DNA of 64,000 bases from Vigna angularis (lineage: Eukaryota; Streptophyta; Magnoliopsida; Fabales; Fabaceae): positions 44,675,630 to 44,739,629 of the forward strand of contig NC_068970.1 of the NCBI RefSeq assembly GCF_016808095.1, read 5' to 3'. The translations under genes were made by a program, and so were the position numbers. The notes under the pieces were generated by a model. The model ran no database searches and had not been told where the DNA came from. It worked only from the letters and a program-made list of their open reading frames with translations. This document shows positions 1-9,899 of the stretch, in pieces. How positions within the stretch are numbered: position 1 is the first letter of the stretch; each line of letters starts with the position of its first letter.

Positions 1-32
1 TAAGCTGAAGAAACTCAGAAGCAGAGACAAAG

Positions 33-330
33 ATGGACTTAACAGGAGCATCTCCGACCACCAGAAGCAACGTCGTTTCCATTGTCACTAGGAACCCCCG
101 ATTCCTCTATCGCAGCCTCGAAAACTGCATCTTCCCCACCAGAGTCGACGCCGGAGTCGCGCACGTCGGCATTCGACACTTGCTCTCCTCTCGGTCTTTT
201 GTTCTCTGCTCCAACCTGAGAACCCTTGTGGAGGAAGTGAAGCTGTTGGGGTTTGACCCTCTGAAGGTGACCTTCGTTGTGGCCTCCTTCCGCGAATCCT
301 CCGTCCACCGCCACAGATCTGCCCTCCGCC
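33..330 (+). pseudogene. mTERF-family protein fragment captured inside a CACTA element
   Basis: The translated frame contains stretches that look like plant mTERF repeats, organellar nucleic-acid-binding helical proteins. Near residues 20-32 it reads RNPRFLYRSLENCIFPTR. At residues 45-85 it reads a segment ending in VKLLGFDPLKVTFVVAS, where the LGFDP-K-TFVVA pattern is typical. Normally these two parts are separated by more than 100 residues, so the middle has been deleted. The frame then runs into GC-rich repeat DNA. No start context or further mTERF repeats are present. It lies next to CACTA subterminal repeats, so it is best read as a captured, internally deleted gene fragment. It could instead be unrelated basic low-complexity coding, but the motif match makes that less likely. 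Confidence 0.55.
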
Positions 331-565
331 CCTCCATGCGCGCAGATCTGCCCTCCGCCCTTCCATGCGCCCAGATTTGCCCTCCGTCACCTTCCTCCGT
401 CACCGTTGCGTCGTCGTCGCCGTTGCGTTCTCGTCGCCGCGTCCTCGCCGCCGCTGCATCCTCGTCGCCGTTGCGTTCGCGGTGTCGCGTCCTCGCCGCC
501 GCTGTGTCCTCGTCGTTGCGTCCTCGCTGCCGCCGTTGCGTCCACCGTCGTCGCCCATCGCACAT
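311..565 (+). repeat. GC-rich imperfect tandem repeats
   Basis: From 315 to 385 a unit of about 28-30 bp built on GATCTGCCCTCCGCCC is repeated three times. From 395 to 565 a degenerate 30-45-bp unit built on TCGTCGCCGTTGCGTC is repeated. Base composition is far more GC-rich than the flanks. Long open frames on both strands here are consequences of this composition and are not genes. Confidence 0.7.
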
Positions 566-654
566 CGCAGGAGGAATATCGCGAGGCGGAGAAGAGGCAG
601 AGAAGAGAGAAGAGGAGAGGTGCTTTGGGGAAATGAGCAGGGATGGGTCGATTT

Positions 655-930
655 AAAGCCCAATATGCCTCGGGTGCATGCCAACCGAGGCCGATTTAGA
701 GCCCAATATGCCTCGGGTCCATGCCAACCGAGGTCGTATCTTTGCTACGTGAGGATTATGCCTCGGTTTACTCTGATAACCGAACCAGTATCACTTTTAG
801 ACATCGGTTGCTTAACAACCGAGGCATATAATGCTTTTAAAATTACAAGACTGCCACCGCGTTTTAATATGCTTCGGTTCAGTAAAAACCGAGTCATAAT
901 GTACGAGTTAAAAACGTCATTTTTTACTAG
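655..930. repeat. CACTA subterminal repeat array (CCTCGGTT / AACCGAGG)
   Basis: Two direct copies of a ~52-bp unit (GCCCAATATGCCTCGGGT ... CATGCCAACCGAGG) lie at 657-735. They are followed by inverted pairs of CCTCGGTT and AACCGAGG up to the terminus. In CACTA elements such arrays are the binding sites of the TNPA-type protein. Confidence 0.7.
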
Positions 931-1058
931 TGATATTATATGACTTATATTGAACAAAAGATATTATTTAAAATCTTAAGGAGCTTTAACGGTAGTAAGT
1001 ATTATCACGTCAGGTTAGATGAGCTAATTGAGTTTAAACATCAATGCATCATATATAA

Positions 1059-1892
1059 ATTAGTGTAAAAAGATCTTGATTAAAAAGAGTTTTTTATATT
1101 AGTTCTAGAATCAATATAAAAATAGAAATAGAAAGTATTGATTTTTATATTAGTTAAAAGTATAACTAGTATAGAAAATTCTGTCCAAATCATCCCAAAA
1201 TTCAAAAGTTCTCCTTTCTGACTAAATCAACCTTATTACAATCTAAACTTTTCTTCCAATTTTAATTTCTTCGTCAAATAAACAAGAAATCCAAATTCAC
1301 ATAATTCATTATCTTTGTGAATACAAAATTATTAGCATAGGGTATAAATTGTTGCAATCACAAGCACCATTCCAAGCGAGCTTCACCAACGCAAAATCAT
1401 TGCACTGCATATAAATATGCCTCGCAAGCCACGCTCAATGCAAGTTCCACTGTGCCTGAAGGAAATATGCTACCACAAACAACATATGAAACCATATCAC
1501 TTTGCACGTCGCTGTAAAATGTGACCTCACTAGATCTCCAACAAGTCAACAACACTCATTGGAGAAGGCAACACCTCCATACAGGTGACAACTTCTTCTA
1601 TTCAAATTTAGTCCACTTTTTATACCGATGATAATTAAAATCGATATATAAAATTTTCTTATTTATTACAAACATGTCACCGCATCCACTTTTTATACCT
1701 GTGTAACTAGTATTAGTATAGAAAATTTTCTTTTTTATTACAAAAGTTTCACCACATCCACTTTCGATACTTGTTATAACTATAATCAGTATAAAAAATC
1801 TTATCTTATTTATACTTATGTCATCACATCACTTTTTATACCTAATAAATTATAATCAGTATAAATAATCGTTATAAAAGCTATTTTTTACA
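1059..1892. mobile_element. Small CACTA-like element with GTATAAAAAGT-type subterminal repeats
   Basis: The left edge reads TTAGTGTAAAAAGATC near 1063 and the right edge reads ATTTTTTACACACTAA near 1881-1897, an imperfect inverted pair resembling degenerate CACTAGTGTAAAAA ends. Between them, at 1607-1885, a 70-85-bp unit containing CACTTTTTATACC and a following TATAATCAGTATA-like block is repeated three to four times. There is no coding capacity. The ends are worn and no TSD was found, so the boundaries are approximate. Confidence 0.4.
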
Positions 1893-2705
1893 CACTAATA
1901 CAAAAATCGCGTACAACGTAGAATATTTGGGCTTTTAACGACGAATTCGCGAACGACGTCATATCAGAAGACGTTAAATTGACGTCGTCGAATTTAAAAA
2001 ATTCGACGTAAAATTAACGTCGAATGTTGTCAATATACGACGTTAATCTATTTTTATTGTTTTTTTTAATTCATTGTGATCTTTTTTACAACTCTACGAG
2101 ACCTGAAAAACAGAAAAATAACAAATTTCAGTTTTTGGTATTTTATAAAGCAAGAACTATGAACGTGTAGTGTAGTATCAACAACAAACAATAATAACCA
2201 ACAACAAACAAGTTCAATCAAACAACAATAAACAAGTTCAACCAAACAACCATAAACAAGTTCAACAAAAAAAACAACAAACAAGTTCAACAAATAAGTT
2301 CTTCAAAACGAAACGAAAACTAACCTTCAAAAGGTGGGTTCGTCGGAATAAAGTGTCGTCACCAGTGATAGAGAAAGCAGAATGCGCCTATGAAGGACAA
2401 GAGCACAAAAATAATCGATCAAAACAAACGAAAATCATACATAAAGTAATTAACTAACATGCATTTGTATCAAAAGAAAGAAAGATTACATGTGATGGTC
2501 GTCAAACTTCGTTCGAGAAAAGTTTGAGAAGAAAAGTTTGAGATAAAGTGAATGAATTTTCAATCTCCCGCTCAAATTTTTATTGAGTTCACTAACCTTT
2601 TAATGTCTAATGCTGGGGCATTTGATGTTTTATATTCTTTTACGTCGAATTACAATTCTAAACGACTTTTAATAATTGCATTTATTTACAAAAATGTCAC
2701 TAGTC
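1893..2705. mobile_element. Small non-autonomous CACTA element (GACGTTAA subterminal family)
   Basis: The left end begins CACTAATACAAAAATCGCG and is followed by ACGTCG/GACGTTAA subterminal motifs. The right end is near ACAAAAATGTCACTAGTC. The interior (2070-2560) is recognisably the inverse of 14150-15120, sharing a TTTACAACT ... GACCTGAAAAA block and a TTTTTGGTATTTTATA block. It is therefore the same family as the CACTA element at 9389-15414. No TSD could be matched. It has no credible gene. Confidence 0.55.
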
Positions 2706-3786
2706 ATTTTTAATGTTGACTATTCAGTGGTTGGACGTTGAACGCGTGACGTTATACACTGTTTTTGTACTAGTAGCACTAATGAACACACTCATATTAC
2801 ATTGTCATGGAAGACATTCTTCAACAACTTTCACAATGAACAACATTATGTTAGAAATTGAAATGTTGTATGTTAGAATACTTAGTCACCTTCTCAATGG
2901 CCCAATGTAACTGCCACACAATGTCTTCCAAAAGGCACAATCACATAATCAGGCTTAAAAAAAACTAACATGCACTCCATACTAGAGCAATTCATGCACC
3001 TACTTATTCAAGTTTGATGCATAAGCCTTCTTTATCTTCGAACCCTATGATGTCTTGATTTATGTGTCATTAGTAAAAATAGGATATCTTCTTTACTTAA
3101 TGAGCTAACATGTTAACACCTTGTCAAATAGGCCAATGCTTATGCCACATTGAGCAATACCATCACAACTATCCAAACACATTCTAAGGACCACATATCA
3201 TATAAACATTATCATCATGTGTATTTCACCTTTTATTCCAACAATACCTTGTTATGCCCATCTGACACATATCATCATCCATATCATACATTCATTATAC
3301 ATATATTATACATATATTGTAACACATAATTAATCAGATCAATTTATACATCATCATTAATAAATAATTAAGCACATGTATAAATTTAAGAACATATCGT
3401 TATAGTCATTGATTGAGTGAATTCCTTTTGCTTTTGCTTGAACGAACCGATTCTCATTGTTGGAAAGGACTTCCTCACATGAACACTATCCAACCACTTT
3501 TAAGTGAGATACTTCCATATATCAAAACTAGGTTTTATCCTTCCTCATTTAAATGTCAATTTCCACACTTGAGCGTGTTTATCATGCTTGAGCGATATAC
3601 ACATGTTGAACTTCTTCCAACAAGTTCTAGCACATCAACCTAGCCATATCCTTCCAGAGTTATCTTGACTTCTTTCTCTTTTGAGCATCTCTCCCCATTG
3701 CTTAATCATTTACATTGTCATTTGAGTAAGGATAAATGATAAATATAATCATTACATATCACATAAATGTTACTTGAGCAACGAAC
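2706..3786. other. Non-coding AT-rich intergenic sequence
   Basis: There is no conserved reading frame, terminal repeat or RNA motif that I can support. The short open frames here have no recognisable protein features. Confidence 0.6.
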
Positions 3787-3847
3787 CACGTTGTTAGGGG
3801 CTTGAAAGTATACGAGAGAAGAAGGAATAAGGGAGAGAGAGAAGGAG

Positions 3848-5590
3848 TTGGCCGAGTTGGAGCAACGCATCACCACTCAGAATCAGCAAAATTGGATTGC
3901 AAAACTCTTGGGGTATGATTTTGAGATTGTGTACAAGTCGGAGGTCACCAACAGGGTAGCAGACGCCCTATCTCGGAAGAAGGAGGAGGAAACGAATGAA
4001 GAAAAGGAGTTGAGAATTGTGGCCAGACCTTATTGGCAAGATTTCGAGGAGATTTTGGAGGAGGTTGAAGCGGATGAAGAGTTAAAGAAGGTGATAGAAG
4101 ACCTAAGAAAATGAAGAAAAGGAGTTGAGAATTGTGGCCAGACCTTATTGGCAAGATTTCGAGGAGATTTTGGAGGAGGTTGAAGGGGATGAAGCGTTAA
4201 AGAAGGTGATAGAAGACCTAAGAAAAGACCCCAACTCACATCCCTCGTTTACTCTAGAACATAATCGATTACACTATAAGGGGAGGCTTGTGATTTCAGC
4301 TCACTCGACCTGGGTGCCTAAGCTGATAGCAGAGTTTCATATGACTCAGACAGGAGGGTATTCAGGGTCTATCGGACTTATCGCAAGGTAGGACAATCAC
4401 TTTTCTGGATAGGCATGAAGAAAGTAGTGACTGACTTTGTTGCAAGCTACCTGGTATGCCAACAGCAAAAATATTTGTCATCCTCTCCACAGGAGTTGCT
4501 GCAGCCTTTACCCATACTCAACGCCATTTGGGAGGAGATAAGTATGGATTTTATTGTGAAGTTGCCTAAATCCCACGCGTATGATGCGGTGCTGGTAGTA
4601 GTAGACTGCCTCAGCAAATATGGACATTTCATACCCCTGAAACACCCCTATTCCGCCCGTACCATAACTGAAGTGTTTGTAAAGGAGATTGTTCGGTTGC
4701 ATGGGGTACCAATATCTATCGTGAGTGATAGGGATCCACTATTTCTTAGTATTTTTTGGAAGGAGCTGTTTAAACTACAGGGAACTCAACTGACGATGAG
4801 CACAACCTATCATCCTGAATCCGATGGACAAACTAAGGTAGTGAACAGGGTGTTGGAGGTTTATCTGAGATGCTTTTGCTCAGAACAACCAAAGGGATGG
4901 AGCATAGTACTACCTTGGGCGGAATATTGGTACAATACCAGCTATCAAGAGGCGGCGGGATGTACTCTGTTTGAAATAGTGTATGGGAGATCCCCCCTCT
5001 TTGCACAGGTTCATACCAAGGGAGACCTTAGTGGAAGTCGTCAATCAGGAGTTACAGACAAGAGACGAAGCACTAAAACAACTAAAGTTCCATTTAGCAA
5101 GGGCCTAGGAACTGATGGTGAAGCAGGCCGACAAAGCAAGGAGACCAGTAGATGTGGATGTGGGAGATTGGGTGTACTTGAAGATCAGACCACACCAGCA
5201 GACCTCGATGCCGACCAGACTGCATCCTAAGCTAGCCGCTCGGTATTTTGGACCTTTCCAAGTCACACAGAAGATCAGAGAAGTGACTTTTAAGCTTCGG
5301 CTACCAGATACCGCACATATACATCCAGTTTTCCATGTATCCCAGTTAAAGAAGGCAGTGAGGGATGAAAGTGTGGAGAAGGAATTTCCAACAGATATGT
5401 AGGTGGAGGGACCATCCTTCTGGCTGATCAGAATTTTGGATAGAAGACAAGTACAACACGGGGAGGACGAGGTGCAATAGCTGTTAATAGAATGGCAAGA
5501 GGGCGGATCAGACGAAGCAACTTGGGAATATGCCGTGACTATCAAAAACCAATATCCAGATTTCAACCTTGGGGACAAGGTTGATCATCA
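3848..5590 (+). pseudogene. Gypsy pol remnant: RNase H end, integrase, chromodomain
   Basis: It opens with the RNase H C-terminus (LEQRITTQNQQNWIAKLLGY). After a 115-bp duplication comes the integrase zinc region and core (4415 on), with DFIVKLPKS and VSDRDPLF supplying the two catalytic Asp. The third acidic residue sits in DGQTxVVNR and is Lys instead of Glu, so the integrase would be dead. A frame change near 5000 leads to the C-terminal integrase segment (GDWVYLKIRP, RLHPKLAARYFGPF, IHPVFHVSQLK). Last is a chromodomain-like segment at about 5400-5585 (ILDRRQVQ ... DEATWEYAVTI), broken by two stops. It is clearly non-functional. Confidence 0.88.
3996..4225 (+). repeat. 115-bp tandem duplication inside the gypsy pol remnant
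   Basis: The 115 bases from ATGAAGAAAAGGAGTTGAG at 3996 are repeated from 4111, with only a few differences. Because 115 is not a multiple of three, the second copy is shifted by one frame, which truncates the polyprotein at the junction. Confidence 0.9.
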
Positions 5591-5602
5591 AGCGGTGGGT
5601 AA

Positions 5603-6481
5603 TGTTAGGGGCTGGAAAGTATACGAGAGAAGGATGAATAAGGGAGAGAGAGAAGGAGTTGGTTGAGCGGTAGACGAGGGGGAGCGACCAGACCGGACGG
5701 TAGAAGGAGTTGGCCGAACGACAGACGAGGGGGAGCGACCAGGCCGACGGTAGAAGGAGAGGAGCGTCGAGGCCGGACGGTAGAAGAAGAGGAGCGTCCA
5801 GGCCGAACGACAGATGAAGGGGATTGACCAGACCAAGCGTTAGATGAAGGGGAACAAGCAGATTGAGCATCAGACGAGGAGGAGCGTCCAGGCCGAACGG
5901 TGGAAGCAGCGAGGAAGGGAGCTACCAGACCAAGCGTCAAATGAGGGGGAGCAACCAGACTAAGCATCAGACGAGGAGGAGCGTCCAAACCAAACGGTGG
6001 AAGCAGTGAGGAAGCATCTTAACTGCCGCAACAATTAGGATGGGCGGGAAATTAATTAGAGTAATAAGAGAGATATTTTGAGAAGATATTCAGCAGAAGA
6101 TAATTAGAGTAACAAAGTCATATCTTAGGATATTATTCAGTATAAGTTAAATATAGTAAATAAGGCTAAATATATTCGTATCAGATAATTATAGTAAATA
6201 GGATTATTTTCTAATATTCAGTACTTTTTGGGAGGGAATTAATTATTATAAATAAAGGGGAAGACTAGGGTTAAGGGTATGTTTTGATTTGTGAGTTTTG
6301 TAAGAGAGGTTATGCTCTCAAGTAACTGACGGAGATCCTGCTCCCAGTTATTGTTTGCTTTCTTTGATTTAGTTGTTTCCATTCAATAAAAGAGGTTTAT
6401 TCAGTTATCTGCCATTGTCCTTTGTCTGTGAGAGTGTGTGAGCGAGCGTTCTAGATACGTCCCATACTCGGGTACGTAACA
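5603..6481 (+). repeat. 3' LTR of the gypsy element
   Basis: It runs from TGTTAGGGGC to GTACGTAACA. The part at 5660-6005 is a string of imperfect 30-60-bp repeats containing GACCAGACC, GGTAGAAGG and GAGGAGCGTCCAGG variants. An AATAAA-like signal lies near 6384. Its first ~65 bp match 3792-3856. Confidence 0.85.
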
Positions 6482-6634
6482 CACGTCTTGAGTGATATTT
6501 AGCCTAGGATCCGTATTTTTAAATTTTATAGAAAAGAGAAATGAGAACATCCAACAACATTCTAATACTCCTTAAATAATACATATTAACTCCTAATAAC
6601 TTTACTTATCATCATCTTATTCCAAAAAAAGATA

Positions 6635-6636
<2 letters not shown>

Positions 6637-6680
<44 letters not shown>
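6637..6680. repeat. (TA)n microsatellite, target of the copia insertion
   Basis: About 21 TA units end directly at the left LTR of the following element. A second TA run resumes at 9061, directly after the right LTR. The original tract was therefore split by the insertion. Confidence 0.9.
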
Positions 6681-6683
<3 letters not shown>

Positions 6684-7117
6684 TTAGGATAAAGTTAAAT
6701 TTTAGGAATTCATTAAAATCTTATTTTATTAGTTTTGGGTTCAGTAATATTTAGTTTGATTTTGGTAGAGATAAAATAAGATAGGTAGTTTTGATTTTCC
6801 ATTTATTTAGGAAAGTATTATTTTATTTTATTGATATAAGATAGATTAAGTATATTTTATTTTAAGTTAGTTGATATTTTATTATCAATTTTTATTATTT
6901 GTACTTGGTCCAAGGCCCAATTTGCACCTATTTAAAGGTTGCCAATGATCAATGAAAATGAACCCCAGTGAATTGAAGAGTAAAATTATTTGTGTAGGTC
7001 ACGTTTTTTTAACAAAGTGGTATCATAACATTATGCTCTGAGTACTGAGAGACAAAGAGAGAGAGAAGAGTCAAACACCGTGAGGAAAAAAGTGAGTACT
7101 TGAGTTTTTTTAGAGAG

Positions 7118-8075
7118 ATGGAAAAGGTAGTCAACGGAATGAGTGTGCCACAATTGTCGAAAAAGATCAATTACGACAATTGGTCTTTGTAGATGAAGGT
7201 TCTTCTTGAATCCCAAGATATATGGGACATAGTGGAGGATGGGTACAATGAACCCGCAGATGATGAACATCAGACAGTGAACCAGATTGTTGCATTGAAA
7301 AGGACACGAGTGAAAGAAAAATTAACTTTGTACTTTCTGTATGATGCAGTGATGAATCGAGATTCGAGAAAATAACTAATGCAAAGTCAACAAAAGAAGT
7401 ATGGAAAATTCTAAAGGTGGCATACAAAGCAGGTACCCACGTGAAGTAGGTCCGAGTACGAGCTCTCAGAATAGAGTTTGAACATATGGAGATGGATGAA
7501 AAGGAAGGAGTTGTCGAGTTTATAGCTCGAGTGCAGTAGATGGCCAACCAATGCGAAATGAACGGAAAAAAGGTTCCTCCTAACGGGGTTGCGGAAAAGA
7601 TCTTGAGAAATTTGACGGATGATTTTGAAAGTATCATGGTCGCTATTGAAGTGGCAAAAGATTTGTCAGCTCTCATTGTGGAGGAGTTAGTTGGGTCATT
7701 AAAGGCCCACGAACTGAGGAAGAAGAAGAAAAAGAAGGAATCTAACGATCAACCACTACAAACACAATTTGACTCGAATGAAACTTGGATTACTTAGAGT
7801 CGAGGTCCTAGAGGTAGAGGATGAGGAAGCCAAGGACGAGGTGGACGTGGCCGAGGTAATTTTGAGAATGATAGTGAAGAGCAAACCGGTCAGTAGAATT
7901 GGCTTGATCGAGGACAAGGGAAAGGCCAAGGAGATCGGTCATGAGTTGAATGTTTTAAGTGTGATAAGTATGATCACTATCCAAATGAGTGCAGATCGAG
8001 GAAGTGCTACAACTATGCTAAGCTTGGCCACATTGCAAAGTATTGCAAGGCTAAGACAATGTGGAGACAAATATC
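7118..8075 (+). pseudogene. Copia gag (UBN2-type) with zinc knuckles, broken
   Basis: The N-terminal motif is VPQLSKKINYDNWSL, typical of copia gag, followed by an in-frame TAG where a Gln or Lys is usual. It continues with DIWDIVEDGYNEP, then a frame change. Segments like KILRNLTDDFESIMVAIE and LSALIVEELVGSLKAHE follow near 7590-7720. Two zinc-knuckle motifs sit at about 7950-8055. The first keeps the C-x2-C-x4-H-x4-C pattern (CFKCDKYDHYPNEC). The second has Tyr in place of its second Cys (CYNYAKLGHIAKYC). It is the capsid-like protein of a copia element and is inactive as read because of several stops and shifts. Confidence 0.82.
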
Positions 8076-8079
8076 CTCA

Positions 8080-8700
8080 GTGAAGATACGAAAGAAGAGT
8101 ATGGAATCCTGTTGATGGCAAAGAGCGGATGTAGTGGACATGGAGAGCTCGGTCCCAATAATGGATGCAGTAAATGGAGCGACAAATATGAAGGAGGAAA
8201 ACCTAGAGAAAGAACTCAAACAGAAAGATGAAGAGATATAGCAGATTCAGAGACTTCTAAATGAAGCAAATGAAATTATGAATTCAAAGGGTCAAGCTTG
8301 AGAAGCTGAAGAAGACAACTCTTGACAAGGAGGAGGAAGCATCTAGTGTTCTTCAACTAGATGAAAAAGAGAAAGATGAAGATGTTGAGAAGAATCAGGG
8401 TATGAAAAGCTCAGATATTGAGATGGAAAAAAATATGATAAGTAAGATTTCAGACTAGATGAAGAAGTCAACTATAATGTTGCCGAAAGGATGACCAAGA
8501 TTGTTGAGAAATTGCCTAAGGTCAGAAACGAGTTTGTCGAGATTATTAAGAAGTTAGGCATAATAGAGTCAGTCAAAGCCAAAGAGAAATCAACCAAAGT
8601 AAAAGACAGGAGGGCCCGAAGGAAAATGAAGAAGTCAAATATCATTGAAAGAAGCAAGCTTGATGTGAGATGATGCACATGGAAATCCAAAATAAAGGAC
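8080..8700 (+). pseudogene. Charged, coiled-coil-like coding remnant downstream of gag
   Basis: After the zinc knuckles the frames encode Lys/Glu-rich, heptad-like sequence such as LKQKDEEI, LEKLKKTTLDKEEEA and MTKIVEKLPKVRNEFVEI. Several stops intervene. I do not recognise this as any copia pol domain. It may be an extended gag tail or a captured cellular coiled coil. No function is assigned. Confidence 0.4.
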
Positions 8701-9899
8701 AAAAAATTTAAGTTTATGGGGGAGTTTTGTTAGGATAAACTTCAATTTTAGGGATTCATTAAAATCTTATTTTATTAGTTTTGGGTTTAGTAATATTTAG
8801 TTTGATTTTTATAGAGATAAAATAAGATAGGTAGTTTTGATTTTCCATTTATTTAGGAGAGTATTATTTTATTTTATTGATATAAGATAAATTAAGTAGA
8901 TTTTATTTTAAGTTAGTTGATATTTTATTGTCAGTTTTTATTATTTGTATTTTGTCCAAAGCCCAATTTGCACCTATTTAAAGGTTGCCAATGATAAATG
9001 AAAGTGAATCCCAGTAAATTAAAGAGTAAAATTATTTGTGTGCGTCCAATTTTTTTAATATATATATATATATATCCATTAACAAATAATAATCAACACA
9101 TTGACTAAATTCAATTATTAACCCTTCTTTCTTAGATATGTCAACTATACAAAAGCTTTATTTGATACTTTCATAAAATTCAAAAAAACCAACCTCTCAC
9201 AAAGAAGAATAAAAGAGTATATGATCTTAGTAAGGATTGAACCATTTATCAAAACTTAACTCCAAGATAACTAATTATACTCCTTATCCACTAGCTTGAT
9301 TATTATCACAATATGATAAATATAATAATGGCAAAACTTTTTCTTTAAGCTTAAATAAATGTAAGAGAATAGAAGTTTTAAAGAGATATACTAGTACAAA
9401 ATAAGGTTTCAACGTCTTACGTTCAATGTCAGAAAACTAAAAAATCAACGTTAAAAATTGAAACCAATGAGGAGCATTGGTGTCTTGAAGATATTATGGT
9501 TTTGATGATGCTACAAGATGAAGAACCTGAAGACTCTTGTTGTAGTTTCTTTAAAAGCATTTTGTAGAATTAATTGTGTAGGAATAACTCTGCTTAAGTA
9601 AAAACACTAAGAAGTTTTCCTATTTAGAGAGTCTTTGTGCAGATAATCGATTATTTGGTATAATAATCGATTATTCCTCAGGATAATCGATTATCACTTT
9701 TTGAAAACCCCATAACAGACACAAATAATCGATTATCACTTATGATAATCAATTATATTTGGCAGTTGAGAGTTGTCTTTTAAGTTTCTGACCTTGAGGT
9801 TATAAATAGAGGTCTTCACAGCTCTTAGAAAACAACTTTTTATTTTGAGAGTATTAGAGTTGTGTGCCTAAGGGAAGCTTTCTGAGAGTGAAAAGGGAT

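Larger units (their letters stand above)
1..933 (+). mobile_element. CACTA (En/Spm-type) element, right-hand end only
   Basis: The right terminus reads ...TTTTTTACTAGTG at 933, so the inverted terminal sequence is CACTAGTAAAAAATGACG. About 270 bp inside it are many short inverted units of the type CCTCGGTT/AACCGAGG, the usual CACTA subterminal pattern. The following three bases are ATA, which would be one copy of a 3-bp TSD. The left end lies outside the window, so the TSD cannot be confirmed. The same subterminal family recurs at 62570-63162. Inside are an mTERF-like coding fragment and GC-rich tandem repeats, which suggests a non-autonomous element with captured host DNA. Confidence 0.7.
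3792..6481 (+). mobile_element. Ty3/gypsy chromovirus, internally deleted, with perfect 5-bp TSD
   Basis: The element starts TGTTAGGGGC and ends GTACGTAACA. It is flanked by CACGT at 3787-3791 and CACGT at 6482-6486, a perfect TSD. The 3' LTR is 5603-6481 (about 879 bp). Only the first ~65 bp of the 5' LTR remain, and they run straight into the RNase H coding region near 3858. The rest of that LTR, the primer-binding site, gag, protease and reverse transcriptase are absent. The retained order RNase H - integrase - chromodomain identifies a plant chromovirus. The deletion must post-date integration or have happened during reverse transcription. Confidence 0.9.
6682..9060 (+). mobile_element. 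Gag-only Ty1/copia element (TR-GAG-like) with two LTRs
   Basis: The 5' LTR is 6682-7014 (TGTTAGGATAAA ... TTTTTTTAACA). The 3' LTR is 8728-9060 and nearly identical. A TGGTATCATAAC primer-binding site (initiator-tRNA-Met type) follows the 5' LTR at 7018, and the polypurine tract TTATGGGGGAG precedes the 3' LTR. The interior is only 1.7 kb and encodes gag and a charged tail, with no protease, integrase or reverse transcriptase. The flanks TATTT and TATAT are consistent with a 5-bp TSD in TA-rich DNA. It would depend on another element for mobilisation. Confidence 0.85.

Noticed and set aside
107..684. Several overlapping Arg-rich frames on both strands
   Set aside because: They arise from GC-rich tandem repeats that lack stop codons by composition. 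Only the first ~100 codons of the + frame carry mTERF-like motifs.
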